DNA of 64,000 nucleotides, from assembly GCF_905220365.1 (NCBI RefSeq), contig NC_061138.1:12167814-12231813 (forward strand), given 5' to 3'. Made by a program: the position numbers and the translations under genes. The notes beneath the pieces were generated by a model, which made no database searches, was not told the DNA's origin, and saw only the letters and a list, made by a program, of their open reading frames with translations. Source of the stretch: Vanessa cardui. Lineage: Eukaryota; Arthropoda; Insecta; Lepidoptera; Nymphalidae. Positions 1 through 9,421 of the stretch are shown one piece after another; positions within the stretch are counted from its first letter, which is position 1, and every line of letters begins with the position of its first letter.

Positions 1-49
1 TCGCCTTTGCCTTTAAAATAAACGTAGCATACCACACATAATATATCAC

Positions 50-185
50 AACCGCTAAGGGACGATACTTAATATTGTTGTGTTCCAGCTTGAAAAGTAA
101 GTAAGCCAGTGTAACTACAGGCAGAAGAGACACTACTCTTTAGTTCCCAAGATTGGTGGTATCATCACAATGTAATTAGGAATAT
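50..185 (+). repeat. Rep-B copy, partial and diverged
   Basis: It carries the Rep-B middle: ccgctaa..., attgttgtgttccagc, gccagtgtaactacaggc and cttagttccc. Rep-B is a family of about 290 bp in this window whose full copies run from ggtggtagggctttgtg to ccataaaaaaa. No pol III boxes are obvious and its class is uncertain. Confidence 0.75.
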
Positions 186-577
186 AGGAATTGTTACAAA
201 TTCTTTCTTTTCTAAACAAAAGTCCTTATATACAAATCCTCTCTAACATATATTACTATATAAATATAATCCACTAAAACCATATCACCATTATACGGAG
301 TCAGCTATTGTTCAGATTTTTTTTTACTAATGCCCCTCCGTTCGAGTCGTCTTCATTCAGCTGTCATTTTCGATATACTTTGACAAAGTTCCATTCCATT
401 CTCATTGCGTGCGGATTATATTTCATAAAAGCTTTGCAAAGACTTTTCCAAATTCTATTCTGAATTAATTCGTATATATCTCTGTATATGATAAAATTTG
501 AGTGTATTTTTGTAATATTTAAATAACCGATTTTTACTAAATGTACAATTACAAACACAGTACAGTACAAAATAATA
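186..577. other. No gene or clear repeat
   Basis: AT-rich sequence with only short random frames. Confidence 0.6.
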
Positions 578-579
578 CT

Positions 580-706
580 GTTTTCTGAAACGGCTGGACC
601 GATTTGGACAGGACTTTTACTGGCAGATAGCTGATATAATAAAGAGTAACTTAGGCGACAATATTAATTGTTAAATTCAAACGCGCACAAAGTCGCACAA
701 CTAGTT
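580..706 (+). repeat. Rep-E fragment
   Basis: It contains ggctggaccgattt, then gacttttactggcagat, agctgatataataa and the end cgcacaactagttt. The same order of motifs occurs near 21600, 23740 and, inverted, near 59770. This is probably the end of a mobile element of uncertain class. Confidence 0.65.
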
Positions 707-907
707 TAAGTATATTATTTTCTATTGATATTCCCGGAATTTCGTAAACAAAACTTTTTTCTATATAGTTATATATGTCACTAATAAAAGAAATGTTTTT
801 ATTTCCAAATCAATATATGGAAATAAAATGTCTGATATAATACAAAAATTTGTCATTATAAAAAAATTAAAACGGGTAACAACAAAAAAGCATTATATGT
901 GTATGTA

Positions 908-1102
908 CAGTCAGAGTAAGAAGCCTTCGTCAGTTTTCAAATTCATTCCTTTATCAAGTCTTAAACTCTTAGTACCTTTTGAATCTAAACATTAAATTAT
1001 TGCGACACAATATGTCATTCTCGATCGGTAAAGCAGATTATCGCTCATACTGAGCACACGAAAATAGATCTTAAGGTGACGAACCTTTTCTTACCCCAAC
1101 TG
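908..1102. mobile_element. MITE with Tc1/mariner-like features
   Basis: A 195-bp unit with imperfect inverted ends: cagtcagagtaagaag at the left, and the reverse complement of ccttttcttaccccaactg at the right. TA dinucleotides flank both sides (906-907 and 1103-1104), and the ends begin with CAG. There is no coding capacity. The class is inferred from the TA duplication. Confidence 0.55.
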
Positions 1103-1104
1103 TA

Positions 1105-2610
1105 CCTAGGAAAAAATAACTTTAACTTAATAATAGACCAGTCACACCTGACTCCCTATACTTGTAGAATATAAAAAGTATAAATCTATATCTCACCTTA
1201 AAAGGCTCGTCCTAAATCGAAGGTAAACCACTTAGGGTCCAAGGTCAAATTCGTAAGTAATGGATACTCGATAAAAGTTCTTCGGTTTATATATCGATAT
1301 TAGAATTCTAAGTGCTATGAAGCATTTATTATTAGTTCTTTTATTATGCTGTTGTAAAGCTTGTAGGAAAATTTGTAAAAAACATCCAAATTGTTAAGTC
1401 AGAAATATTGATATCCTGAAAACTTTATGTCTTCTATAACACTGCTTACCTTACATAATGTTTTTATTAGAATTCAGTAAATTTTACTTTTATTTTAGAT
1501 AGAATAATAATTATTATTTTAGAACTGATTCGTATCTTTGTAAAGAGCTAAGGTACTTTACAGACAAATTAATTATTGTCTAACTTTTTGTTATGAACAT
1601 AACAAGGAAAAATCCATGACGTTGTGTGTTGAAGCTAAACTATGCGTTCAGATAATCATAGTAAAATTATAAGGGATCTGTATTTGAATTTGGAATCCTA
1701 AAATAATAGACAGATAATGGATTTGGGTGAAACTAACACAACATCTTGAAATATTCTTCTCTTGTAAAAATATGTCACCTCATTTTTCTCATAAAAACAA
1801 TTTTCCGAGCGAACAGGTCAGCTGTGTGGTCGTGCGAAATTGTAATAATACGTCATAAGCCACTTTCATTCACGTGAGGCATGTTTGCTGTTACGTCATC
1901 GAGCAGTAGACCGAACGAGGGTTGTCTCGATTCGATACTTGTACTAGACGTTCGCAAAAAGGCACCTGATTTTTTTCCTTGACCTTTCAGAAAGTTTATG
2001 ACGCACTGGGAGAAGTCTATTGGGAGCGAAGTAAGGGTAATTCCACGCTGGTGGATCTTTAAATGAAAATAAACGTTCAAGTATTTGAAAGAGAAAGCTG
2101 TTGTCTAAAATCTTGGTGGTATTAAACTTGTGTTTGATTTTGTGGATTGCGAGCTTGAAAAAAACAATACCTATTCTTTAAGGGGCCTTGTAACAACGAG
2201 AAACTAGGATTTTAATTAATTCTAGGTATGAATAAACCTTATTCGATTGATAAGAGAGTACCCATAAATAATAATGAGCCTTTTAGAAAACTTTTGGGCG
2301 TTAAATGTAAAACTCACTTTTATCTTTAATAATATTATTTGTTAATAATAAATGCAAATGAAACGTTGCCAGAACTTTCGATAAAATCCCTTCGGTCTCG
2401 ATATTGACTTTCAAAGTCGTTCATTAAAGCGAAGCTCTAATATCTAGGCTCAATAGTTTTTTAATTACTGTGCATATTGATACTAAATGTAAATGCAGCG
2501 AATAGCCAGAATTTCATGAATTATTTTTATTTATTTGAAATTAAAATCAGTGTGCATTATTATAAGTGATAGTCGTTAACTTTTCTAAGTTAATAATTTA
2601 GGTTTAATAT
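1105..2610. other. No gene or clear repeat
   Basis: AT-rich. A 75-codon minus-strand frame at 1853-2080 has no recognisable domain and sits in a slightly GC-richer patch. Confidence 0.5.
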
Positions 2611-2621
2611 TTAGGTTAACT

Positions 2622-2927
2622 GAACTGAAATGGCCCAGTGGTTAGAAGGTGTGCATCTTAACCGATGATTGCAGGTTCAAAGCACCACCATATATATGTG
2701 CTTAATTTGTGTTTAAAATTCTTCTCGTGTTCGGCGGTGAAGGAAAATGTCGTGAAGAAACCTGCATGTGTCTTATTTCATCGAAATTCTGCCACTTGTG
2801 CATTCCACCAACCCGCATTGGAACAGCGTGGCGGAATACATTCCAAATCCTCTTCTTAATGGAAGAGGAGGCCTTATCCAAGCAGTGGGAAATTTACAGG
2901 CTGTTACTTTACTACTACTACTTTTAA
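2622..2927 (+). mobile_element. SINE-A, full length with perfect 11-bp target duplication
   Basis: A tRNA-derived SINE. The head has an A-box-like atggcccagtggttag and a damaged B box (ggttcaaagc). The body contains gtgaaggaaaatg and ccaacccgcattggaacag, and the 3' end runs caagcagtgggaaatttac then ggctgttactttac. It is flanked by TTAGGTTAACT on both sides (2611-2621 and 2928-2938). Confidence 0.9.
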
Positions 2928-2938
2928 TTAGGTTAACT

Positions 2939-3642
2939 ATTAGAAATTGATAATTCCGAGCTGACTAGAAGCTAGAAGCTAGAATAAGTGATCCATAATG
3001 AGAGGTGCAGGTTAAACTGATACTAAATATCATTTCATTATTTATATAGATTCAGGGAAAACGGGCTTAGCCATATATGGTAATATAAATAAGCGGCTCG
3101 TAAATACCACCTGATCATAAGCAGTGACCACGTATTGTTTTCATATATGAAACACAGAAAGAAATGAAAGTTATTCTGTAGGAATTGTTATTTAGCTGTA
3201 CAGAACCCTATAAGATGTCGGAGGGTGATTTAGTTGACTCATACTCACAACCTGCTATTGTTATTGCCCTACCACAAAAATAAGACTTTTTATTATCAAA
3301 ATAGGCTGCTGATTTGGATCGAATGCTATGAGAACTTAAGATCGCGTTAATAGTTGTTCCAATATTCCAATTATAAATTATAATAATGTGTTAAAAGTGA
3401 TGCAGCATATACAGAAACGTGCTTAAATTTAACGGTGTGTACTAGAAAGAGCTATATGTCTGTCTCTCTCTCTCTCTGTCTAGAAGACGTCACGTTAGTT
3501 TCGGAAACACTAAAAAAATCTGAAGTTTCATTTGTCGATACAGCCAACGTGTTGCGAATCATCGTTCTGATTTAAATTAGGTGCCCATTCGCTACTACGG
3601 TTATACCATAGCAACTGTTGATATCAAATCAAAATCTTTAAC
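2939..3642. other. No gene; short (TC)n tract
   Basis: Unique-looking AT-rich DNA. A ct-rich microsatellite sits at about 3460-3480. Confidence 0.5.
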
Positions 3643-3722
3643 ACTACTAAGCGAAGCTACCAAAGTAGATTCTACCGAGAAACCGACAGGAAACTCAGTA
3701 GTTAATCTTTGTATTTTGTTGC
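3643..3722 (-). repeat. LINE-D 3' UTR fragment
   Basis: It reads gaagctaccaaagtagattc, then ccgacaggaaactcagtag. This is the reverse complement of the LINE-D 3' UTR core, actgagtttcttgccggttc ... accggtggtagcttc, seen more completely at 41190 and 50596. Confidence 0.7.
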
Positions 3723-4612
3723 GGATTGATAAAAGTTGCAGTTGATAAATAAGTACTATTGAGTATTATGCTACGGCATAGGTCCGTAGTAATGTTTTTA
3801 TTTTTGTGGATTTGATTTTATAACAAATATTTGAATGTAGCAACTATCAATGCTGTAACCTTAAAAACTCCACTGTAACAATTTACAGAAATTATAGATT
3901 TCAACACTTATTAACTAAATACATAAATTATTTTTAAAGTATTTATTGTTACTAATACCAAGTATACTATACATAATATAGTAGATAATATGCGACAAAA
4001 TACGAAAGGTCGGACTCGACGATACAACCATATACATAAATTATTCCAACTTTATTTTGTACCATGAATATATATTTAATCTTTTAAAAATTGTATAAAT
4101 CGTATTAGTCGTGGAATTATGCAAAACTTTTTTCATCTTAACGTCGTTAGGATGATGTATGGAGACATTCATCACGGGAAGGGAGAAATTGTAAGATAAA
4201 TCTAGTGATATATCGCGGTAACTTTCGCTAGATAAATTACAATGGAGTAATTGACGATTTTATTTCACGGGAAAAACAACCTTATTTTGTTTTAAGTAAC
4301 GTAGTTTTTTTATGAATAATAATTTGATTTACTACTTAAACTATTATTTACGTGATGCGATATAAATTTTTTTTTTTTTATTACAACCTAAATTCATTTT
4401 TAATAATTGTTAAAGTGTCAATAGCTGATGGTTACTGAGTTTCTTTCGCCGGTTCTTCTCTGGTCAGGGTATTTTCTTTTTCGATGAGGTTTATTTTTTT
4501 TGTTTATTCACAATCAATGAATGCGTGTAATTTGTACATACAAATTTTTAAATATACAGATATTTAAATACATGAAAATACCACTTATACCCGATAAAAC
4601 AAATAAATTGTC
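3723..4612. other. Left flank of the DIRS-like element, no gene
   Basis: AT-rich with no supported frame. The flank immediately before the element ends ...aaattgtc. Joined to the right flank through attat, it gives the predicted empty site. Confidence 0.6.
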
Positions 4613-4775
4613 ATTATGTGTTCCGTTTGACGTCTGAAGTCCATTATGGGAGTACATTGTACTTGTTCCGCCGCTAGCCGCCAGATGTCTCCGATTTCCC
4701 TCCAAAAATGACTGCTCACTGGCGCCCTCAACTTTCTTAGCGATGTTTCGTTCCACAAGCCGCCATATTTTTTCG
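4613..4775 (+). repeat. Left inverted terminal repeat of the DIRS-like element
   Basis: The reverse complement of 4629-4775 matches 9422-9568 at 146 of 147 positions; the one difference is gcgccagtg versus gcgccactg. The outer 16 bases (4613-4628, attatgtgttccgttt) are specific to the left end and reappear in reverse complement inside the internal complementary region. Open frames read across this repeat are a by-product of its composition and occur in both copies. By family analogy the element's promoter would lie in or just inside this repeat. Confidence 0.93.
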
Positions 4776-4909
4776 ACATTGTTGCGTTGTTCTTCGAACC
4801 GCGTGCTAAAGCTGCTTATCGAAATTTGTCTATAAAATTATTTTGAACTTTTGAGAAGTGAAGTAAAAAGTTCTGTTTTCGTTTTTCCTATTTCGTGGTC
4901 GTGATTATT

Positions 4910-6262
4910 ATGGAAACTAACGACCAAGAAAACGTGACTGCAAATTCGCGAAAGCGTCGTCTTAGCTCGATTTCGGAGTCTCGCGCCGGTATCGTTAACG
5001 ATACAATGTCGGAAGGTGCTCTGGGCACCACGCGTTTGACTGTTCGTTCTAGACGTTCATCGAGCCCTAGTGACAGTGATAGTGACGAAAGTGTTGTGAG
5101 TAAGGAGTCACAGCCTACACCGAAGCGCGTGCGCCGCTCACGCCGCACGCGCCGCTCGCGCTGCTCGCGCGGTTCCCGCAGCTGCGTTTCGGGCTCTACG
5201 GTGAAAGACGACGAATTGCATCAAAGGTTTGAGGCCCTCTCGCAACATCTGGTGAGTTACATCCAAAATATTATGCAACCGGGTGCTGCGCAAACACCTA
5301 GGGCAGTAATACCCTCACAACCTGCATTAGAGGAATGATCGACACCTTTTCTCGTTAAACCTATTCCTGACAGTCGCGGCGGTGACCTACCCGCAAATAT
5401 TAATAAGTTAGTGGTAGGTGATATAGCGAAGTTGGATCTTACTATCAAAGAACCCACAATTGCAAGAGCCAATAACGAACGCGTTGCTAAAATGATGTCG
5501 GTGCAACGTTTGGATTCTGAAGACTGGAACTCTGTGCGCTATATCGAAACTCAAAAGAAGTACGTCGCGTTCCCGGGCTTCATGGAACTAAAAGTGAACG
5601 AGGAATTGCGAAAGTTTGATGATCCTAAGGCTCCATTGCGATGGTTTCAAATGGAGCGGAGTTTTGCAGCGTTGTCCAATGCTGTTATGGCTCAAAATGA
5701 GTCCGTAAATCAAGCTTTACAATCTCTCATTGATTGGTCGGCGGTAAACCAATCTCAGCTCTCTCCGTCATCCAGTTATGAGAAACTGAAAGAACTTTTC
5801 GGAACCGATTCGCCCTATAAAAGCGTAACACACGATATTTTTCAAATAATTTGCAGAAAACGTGCAGAGGTGTTGGAACTTCGTCGTCGTGCTATTGTCA
5901 AGGCTATTAAAGGTACGTACGTTCGAGAAGACATAGAGAAAATACCTCCCTCGGCCGAATATATGTTCAACCCTCAGGCTTTATCTGCGTATGTGCAAAA
6001 AATAGGGGGGGTGGACAAACTACACAAACAATATGCCGCATCAAAAACTTCTACGGTTTCTCGGCCTGTGTCCCCTAGCCCGTCAACGTCTAAAGACAAT
6101 TTGAATTTTCGTATTCGCCCTGCAAAGCCGGGAACCAATACAACCTTTAAAAAAGATAGAAAAGACTTCAGTGCTCATCGCAACCAAATCAATTCTAGCT
6201 CAAGTCAAAAGGGAGGACATAAAAACCACAAGCAAAGTAAACAAAACTTTAAAAGTAAATGA
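4910..6262 (+). pseudogene. DIRS-like ORF1 (Gag-like), interrupted by one TGA
   Basis: This frame most likely encodes the structural, nucleic-acid-binding protein of the element. The first ATG is at 4910 (METNDQ...); an in-frame GTG upstream at 4895 is not a credible eukaryotic start. Residues 1-142 are hydrophilic and rich in Ser, Arg and Lys, with repeated RS/RR clusters (about residues 60-95) that look like a nuclear-localisation or RNA-binding segment. A TGA at 5336-5338 then stops the frame, but the same frame continues open without any other stop to the TGA at 6260-6262, for about 450 codons in all. The second part has a helical core (about 5430-6020) and a basic, Ser/Lys/Gln-rich tail. 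No zinc knuckle is visible, as is common for DIRS Gags. TGA followed by TCG is not the usual CTA readthrough context, so a recent nonsense mutation is the simplest reading. Confidence 0.85.
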
Positions 6263-6344
6263 CTCGAGTGGTTTTACGGGGGGGTGTCTAAGGCTCTTTC
6301 AAAAGAATTGAGCCGCCTTGAATCCTCCACAGGCTATATTAAAA

Positions 6345-8138
6345 ATGGTATCTGGTGCCCGCATTCCTTTCAACCAAGCGCCACCATTAATTCTTCCAAC
6401 AAAAGAAGTTTTGAAGGAATACCAGACTCCAAAATCGACGTTAATGTCAATCGAGTTACAGAAGATGATTCAAACTCGTGTTCTAGAGCCTGCACCCCCT
6501 ACCCCAAGTTTCATTTCCCCGTTGTTCATCATAACAAAGAGCAATGGAAAAAATCGAGTAATTTTCAATCTGAAAGCCCTAAATCGATACCTGACACCAA
6601 AACATTTCAACTTGATAAATCACCATCAGACCCCCAACTTCCTTCAATCAGGAGACTGGATGGCCAAGCTAGATCTCAGCCAAGCCTATTACCACTTGCC
6701 TATCAAAGTACAGCACAGGCGCTACTTACGCATCAGCTACGAAGGCAAATTGTGGCAGATGACTTGCCTCCCGTTCGGCATAGCGGCGGCACCAAAAATG
6801 TTCGCATCCCTGACGAACTGGACTGCAGAAATGCTTCTAAAGCAAGGACTCCGTCTAATTGTCTACCTGGACGACTACCTCCTAGCTCATCAGTCCAGAG
6901 AACAGCTGGAAGCCCAAGTAAAAATTGCTATCAAATTCCTAACCAGTCTCGGATGGTATGTCAACTTGGAAAAATCCATCCTCACTCCGACGAGGTCAAT
7001 AGAATTTCTGGGTATAAATTGGGACACACAAATCAACACCAAGTCCCTTCCCCAAGAAAAGGTCTCAAAAGTGGGTCAGTACATTCAAGCTCGGCTTGCA
7101 ACTGGCAATTGGACCCTCAAGCAGGCTCAACGCCTCTTAGGGTATCTCAACTTTGCAACCTTCATCACCCACCGGGGAAAGTTGCATTGCCGAACTCTGC
7201 AACGCCATAGCAACAAGCTTCGTCTGAACCCTCGAGCCCCAATGAAGTTCTCGGAGGAAGTCTATCAAGATTTGGAATGGTGGTTGGACAACATACATCA
7301 AGTGACTCCAATCCATCACGAGATGATGACAACGAATTACATCGTTACGGACGCATCCGATATACAATGGGGAGCTCTAGTCAACAACAAGAGATTACAG
7401 GGTGCTTGGACTCGGCAACAGCAAAGTTGGCATTGCAACATGAAAGAAATGTATGCAGTGATCGCTGCAATATCAGCCGAAATAAAGGATTTGAAAGACT
7501 CGACTGTGATCCTGCAGAGCGACAACCGGACTGTTATAGCCTTCATAAGAAACGAAGGCGGAACCAGGTCAGGGCCTCTCTTAGAGCTGACCAAAGTTCT
7601 GCTGACGTTAGTGGACAGCCTCAACATTATACTCCTCCCACACCACCTCCCGGGAGTTTACAATGCGGAAGCCGACCACCTCTCGCGCAAGCGCGTCGCT
7701 CCCGAGTGGCATCTATTGCCCGAGGCTACAAAAAAGATTTTCGGCGTTTGGGGAACACCCGTAATCGACCTATTTGCGTCAAATCTCGCACATGTTGTTC
7801 CAACATATGTCTCATTAGACTTGGCAGACTCGAACGCTTGCTTTCACGAGGCTTTCAGCAGGAACTGGCATTACGATCTGGCCTGGATTTTCTGCCCACC
7901 CAGCCTCCTGCCTCGAGTGCTCCATCATCTCAACTCAGCATCAGGCAGATTTATAATAATAACGCCCAAGTGGAAGAAACCATTTTGGCGCCCAGACCTC
8001 AAAAACAGGTCACTGACTCGACCGAGGAAGATTCAGGACTTGGAAACAAATCTCATAGACACATCCACGGGGCGTCCACCGGCTCAAGTGGACAGACTGA
8101 ACCTGGAAGCTTGGCTCATTTTGGGTGGGATTCGTTGA
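6345..8138 (+). CDS. DIRS-like reverse transcriptase / RNase H / methyltransferase-like polyprotein
   Basis: Copies the element's RNA into cDNA. The frame is open from a TGA at 6309-6311; the first ATG is at 6345, giving 597 residues. Reverse transcriptase occupies roughly residues 25-270: LDLSQAYYHLPI with the first catalytic Asp at about 110, CLPFGIAAAPKMF at about 141-153, and the active-site YLDD at about 174-177. RNase H follows: TDAS (Asp336), KEMYA (Glu368), SDNRT (Asp393) and EADHLSR (Asp444), so all four acidic residues are present. Residues about 470-540 (DLFASN ... WIFCPP) match the Dam-like methyltransferase segment that DIRS elements carry after RNase H. No stop or frameshift is seen. 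The start lies 82 bases after the gag stop, in another frame, and the 3' part overlaps the recombinase frame. It probably still encodes an active enzyme. Confidence 0.93.
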   Translation: MVSGARIPFNQAPPLILPTKEVLKEYQTPKSTLMSIELQKMIQTRVLEPAPPTPSFISPLFIITKSNGKNRVIFNLKALNRYLTPKHFNLINHHQTPNFLQSGDWMAKLDLSQAYYHLPIKVQHRRYLRISYEGKLWQMTCLPFGIAAAPKMFASLTNWTAEMLLKQGLRLIVYLDDYLLAHQSREQLEAQVKIAIKFLTSLGWYVNLEKSILTPTRSIEFLGINWDTQINTKSLPQEKVSKVGQYIQARLATGNWTLKQAQRLLGYLNFATFITHRGKLHCRTLQRHSNKLRLNPRAPMKFSEEVYQDLEWWLDNIHQVTPIHHEMMTTNYIVTDASDIQWGALVNNKRLQGAWTRQQQSWHCNMKEMYAVIAAISAEIKDLKDSTVILQSDNRTVIAFIRNEGGTRSGPLLELTKVLLTLVDSLNIILLPHHLPGVYNAEADHLSRKRVAPEWHLLPEATKKIFGVWGTPVIDLFASNLAHVVPTYVSLDLADSNACFHEAFSRNWHYDLAWIFCPPSLLPRVLHHLNSASGRFIIITPKWKKPFWRPDLKNRSLTRPRKIQDLETNLIDTSTGRPPAQVDRLNLEAWLILGGIR

Positions 8139-9091
8139 CCCACAACTGGTCTGTGGAAGAGAGACAGCTTTTGTCATCCTGCTGGCGCGGTTCCACACTT
8201 AAAACTTACATCCCGATATGGACGAAGTGGTCGCGCTGGTGTAAAAGCAGTGGCATCGATCTGCGTATGCCCACGCCAGCCGAGGTCGCACGCTACTTAG
8301 CTCACCTACACATAAAAGATAATTTAGCTTATCGTACCATATTAGTGCATAAGAGCGCAATATCAACAATCTGTGAGACTATCTCCACCGCGAAGATTTC
8401 CTCCAGCCACATAGTCAAGCACGTGCTAAAAGCTATCTCCATAGCAAAACCTCCTGCGCCCAAGATCCCTATTTGGGATGCAAGAATAGTCATCAGGCAT
8501 CTAAAACTCGTTAACCCAGATCCTACTAGCCTTTACGAGGTTTCGAAACACACCGCCACGCTTTTGTTGTTAGCATCGGGGCGTAGGGTGCACGATCTGA
8601 CCCTTTTACATTGTGATGCAAATCATTTCGTGGACAATTCAGACTCAATCACTCTAACACCTTCGTTTGGGTCGAAAACAGATTCCAGATCACATTGTCA
8701 ATCAGACTGGATACTCTCAGCTGCACCTGAAAGAAATATTGATCCGGTATTTTGGGTAAGAACTCTAAAAGAAATATCAGGAAGCTCGAGAGGGTCTATA
8801 TCAAATCTTTTTATTACTACTAGAGGCGTCGTGAAGCCAGCCACACCGACTATAATTGGTGGCTGGGTAAAGAAAGTTTTATCTGAAGCTGGCATCCAAG
8901 CTTCACCAGGTAGCTTCAGATCGGCGGTTTCATCCTTGAACTGGCTGGAAAAGTATAATATTAATGATATTCTAAATAAAGCTAATTGGCAACACGAAAG
9001 TACATTTAGAAAATTCTATTGTAAACCAATTCAATCCGCCATGATTGTAGATTCAGAAAAATCCTTATCCCGATTTTTCTCTTCTAATTAA
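7277..9091 (+). CDS. DIRS-like tyrosine recombinase
   Basis: Integrates the circular cDNA by site-specific recombination. The frame is open from 7277 to 9091, but residues 1 to about 290 overlap the RT/RNase H frame and look like its shadow. The family-like part begins near 8147 (WSVEERQLL) with an N-terminal core-binding domain (STLKTYIPIWTKWSRWC). In the catalytic domain I see the first Arg in SGRRVHDL (about Arg437), the second in GSFRSA (Arg548), Trp571, and the nucleophile Tyr581 in TFRKFYCKP. The His usually three residues before the second Arg is Gly545 here. The only in-frame ATGs before the domain are at 7277 and 7367; the next, at 8267, would cut the core-binding domain. True translation may therefore need a -1 shift from the RT frame, or re-initiation. 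The identity is firm; the start is not. Confidence 0.88.
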   Translation: MVVGQHTSSDSNPSRDDDNELHRYGRIRYTMGSSSQQQEITGCLDSATAKLALQHERNVCSDRCNISRNKGFERLDCDPAERQPDCYSLHKKRRRNQVRASLRADQSSADVSGQPQHYTPPTPPPGSLQCGSRPPLAQARRSRVASIARGYKKDFRRLGNTRNRPICVKSRTCCSNICLIRLGRLERLLSRGFQQELALRSGLDFLPTQPPASSAPSSQLSIRQIYNNNAQVEETILAPRPQKQVTDSTEEDSGLGNKSHRHIHGASTGSSGQTEPGSLAHFGWDSLTHNWSVEERQLLSSCWRGSTLKTYIPIWTKWSRWCKSSGIDLRMPTPAEVARYLAHLHIKDNLAYRTILVHKSAISTICETISTAKISSSHIVKHVLKAISIAKPPAPKIPIWDARIVIRHLKLVNPDPTSLYEVSKHTATLLLLASGRRVHDLTLLHCDANHFVDNSDSITLTPSFGSKTDSRSHCQSDWILSAAPERNIDPVFWVRTLKEISGSSRGSISNLFITTRGVVKPATPTIIGGWVKKVLSEAGIQASPGSFRSAVSSLNWLEKYNINDILNKANWQHESTFRKFYCKPIQSAMIVDSEKSLSRFFSSN

Positions 9092-9276
9092 TCACTTACT
9101 AATTCACTGATTATTATTAACTTAATTCTTTAACTTTGTTCAATTGAGTGTAAATTTAATTTTTCTTTGTAATCATACATTATATTTTTAATATAAGCAA
9201 CCATTATCACATTGTTGCGTTGTTTATTTTTTAATAAAATTTCATCCACAAGCCACCAGGAGATAACAAACAAGTC
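9092..9276. other. Non-coding part of the DIRS-like element between recombinase and ICR
   Basis: AT-rich, without an open frame. Positions 9209-9224 (acattgttgcgttgtt) repeat 4776-4791, just inside the left terminal repeat. Positions 9241-9258 (ttcatccacaagccacca) resemble 4747-4765 of the left repeat. The two short matches are in direct orientation but in swapped order. Confidence 0.7.
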
Positions 9277-9375
9277 TCTCATAATGGACTTCAGACGTCA
9301 AACGGAACACATAATATACAAATTTTACCTAAAAAATAAAATTTTTATTATGTTTCCTGGGACGTCTGAAGTCCA
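9277..9375. repeat. Internal complementary region (ICR) of the DIRS-like element
   Basis: Positions 9277-9315 are the reverse complement of the left end (from 4613 inward), with one mismatch near the edge. Positions 9311-9375 are a perfect 65-base reverse complement of the right end (9554-9618). The halves overlap at ataat, 9311-9315. In DIRS elements this region lets the incomplete cDNA ends be completed and ligated to a circle; this copy shows the expected arrangement. The ICR is itself flanked by a short inverted pair (ccaccagga near 9255, tcctggtga near 9387). Confidence 0.92.
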
Positions 9376-9421
9376 GGTGATGTCTTCCTGGTGAGCCATC
9401 CTCATTATGAACTCCCAATGA

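Noticed and set aside
4585..4779. Similar small proteins readable from both DIRS terminal repeats (also 9391-9600)
   Set aside because: They are the same inverted repeat translated at both ends. No independent evidence of coding.
6263..6344. Programmed frameshift between gag and RT
   Set aside because: The RT frame has its own stop at 6309-6311 upstream of the first ATG, so a shift at the gag stop could not read into it.
6284..7210. Long open frame in the gag reading frame after the gag stop
   Set aside because: It overlaps the reverse transcriptase in another frame, is low-complexity in composition and lacks domain motifs; a shadow of the RT coding bias.
9212..9394. Open frame over the ICR
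   Set aside because: The sequence is fully explained as an end-complementarity structure.
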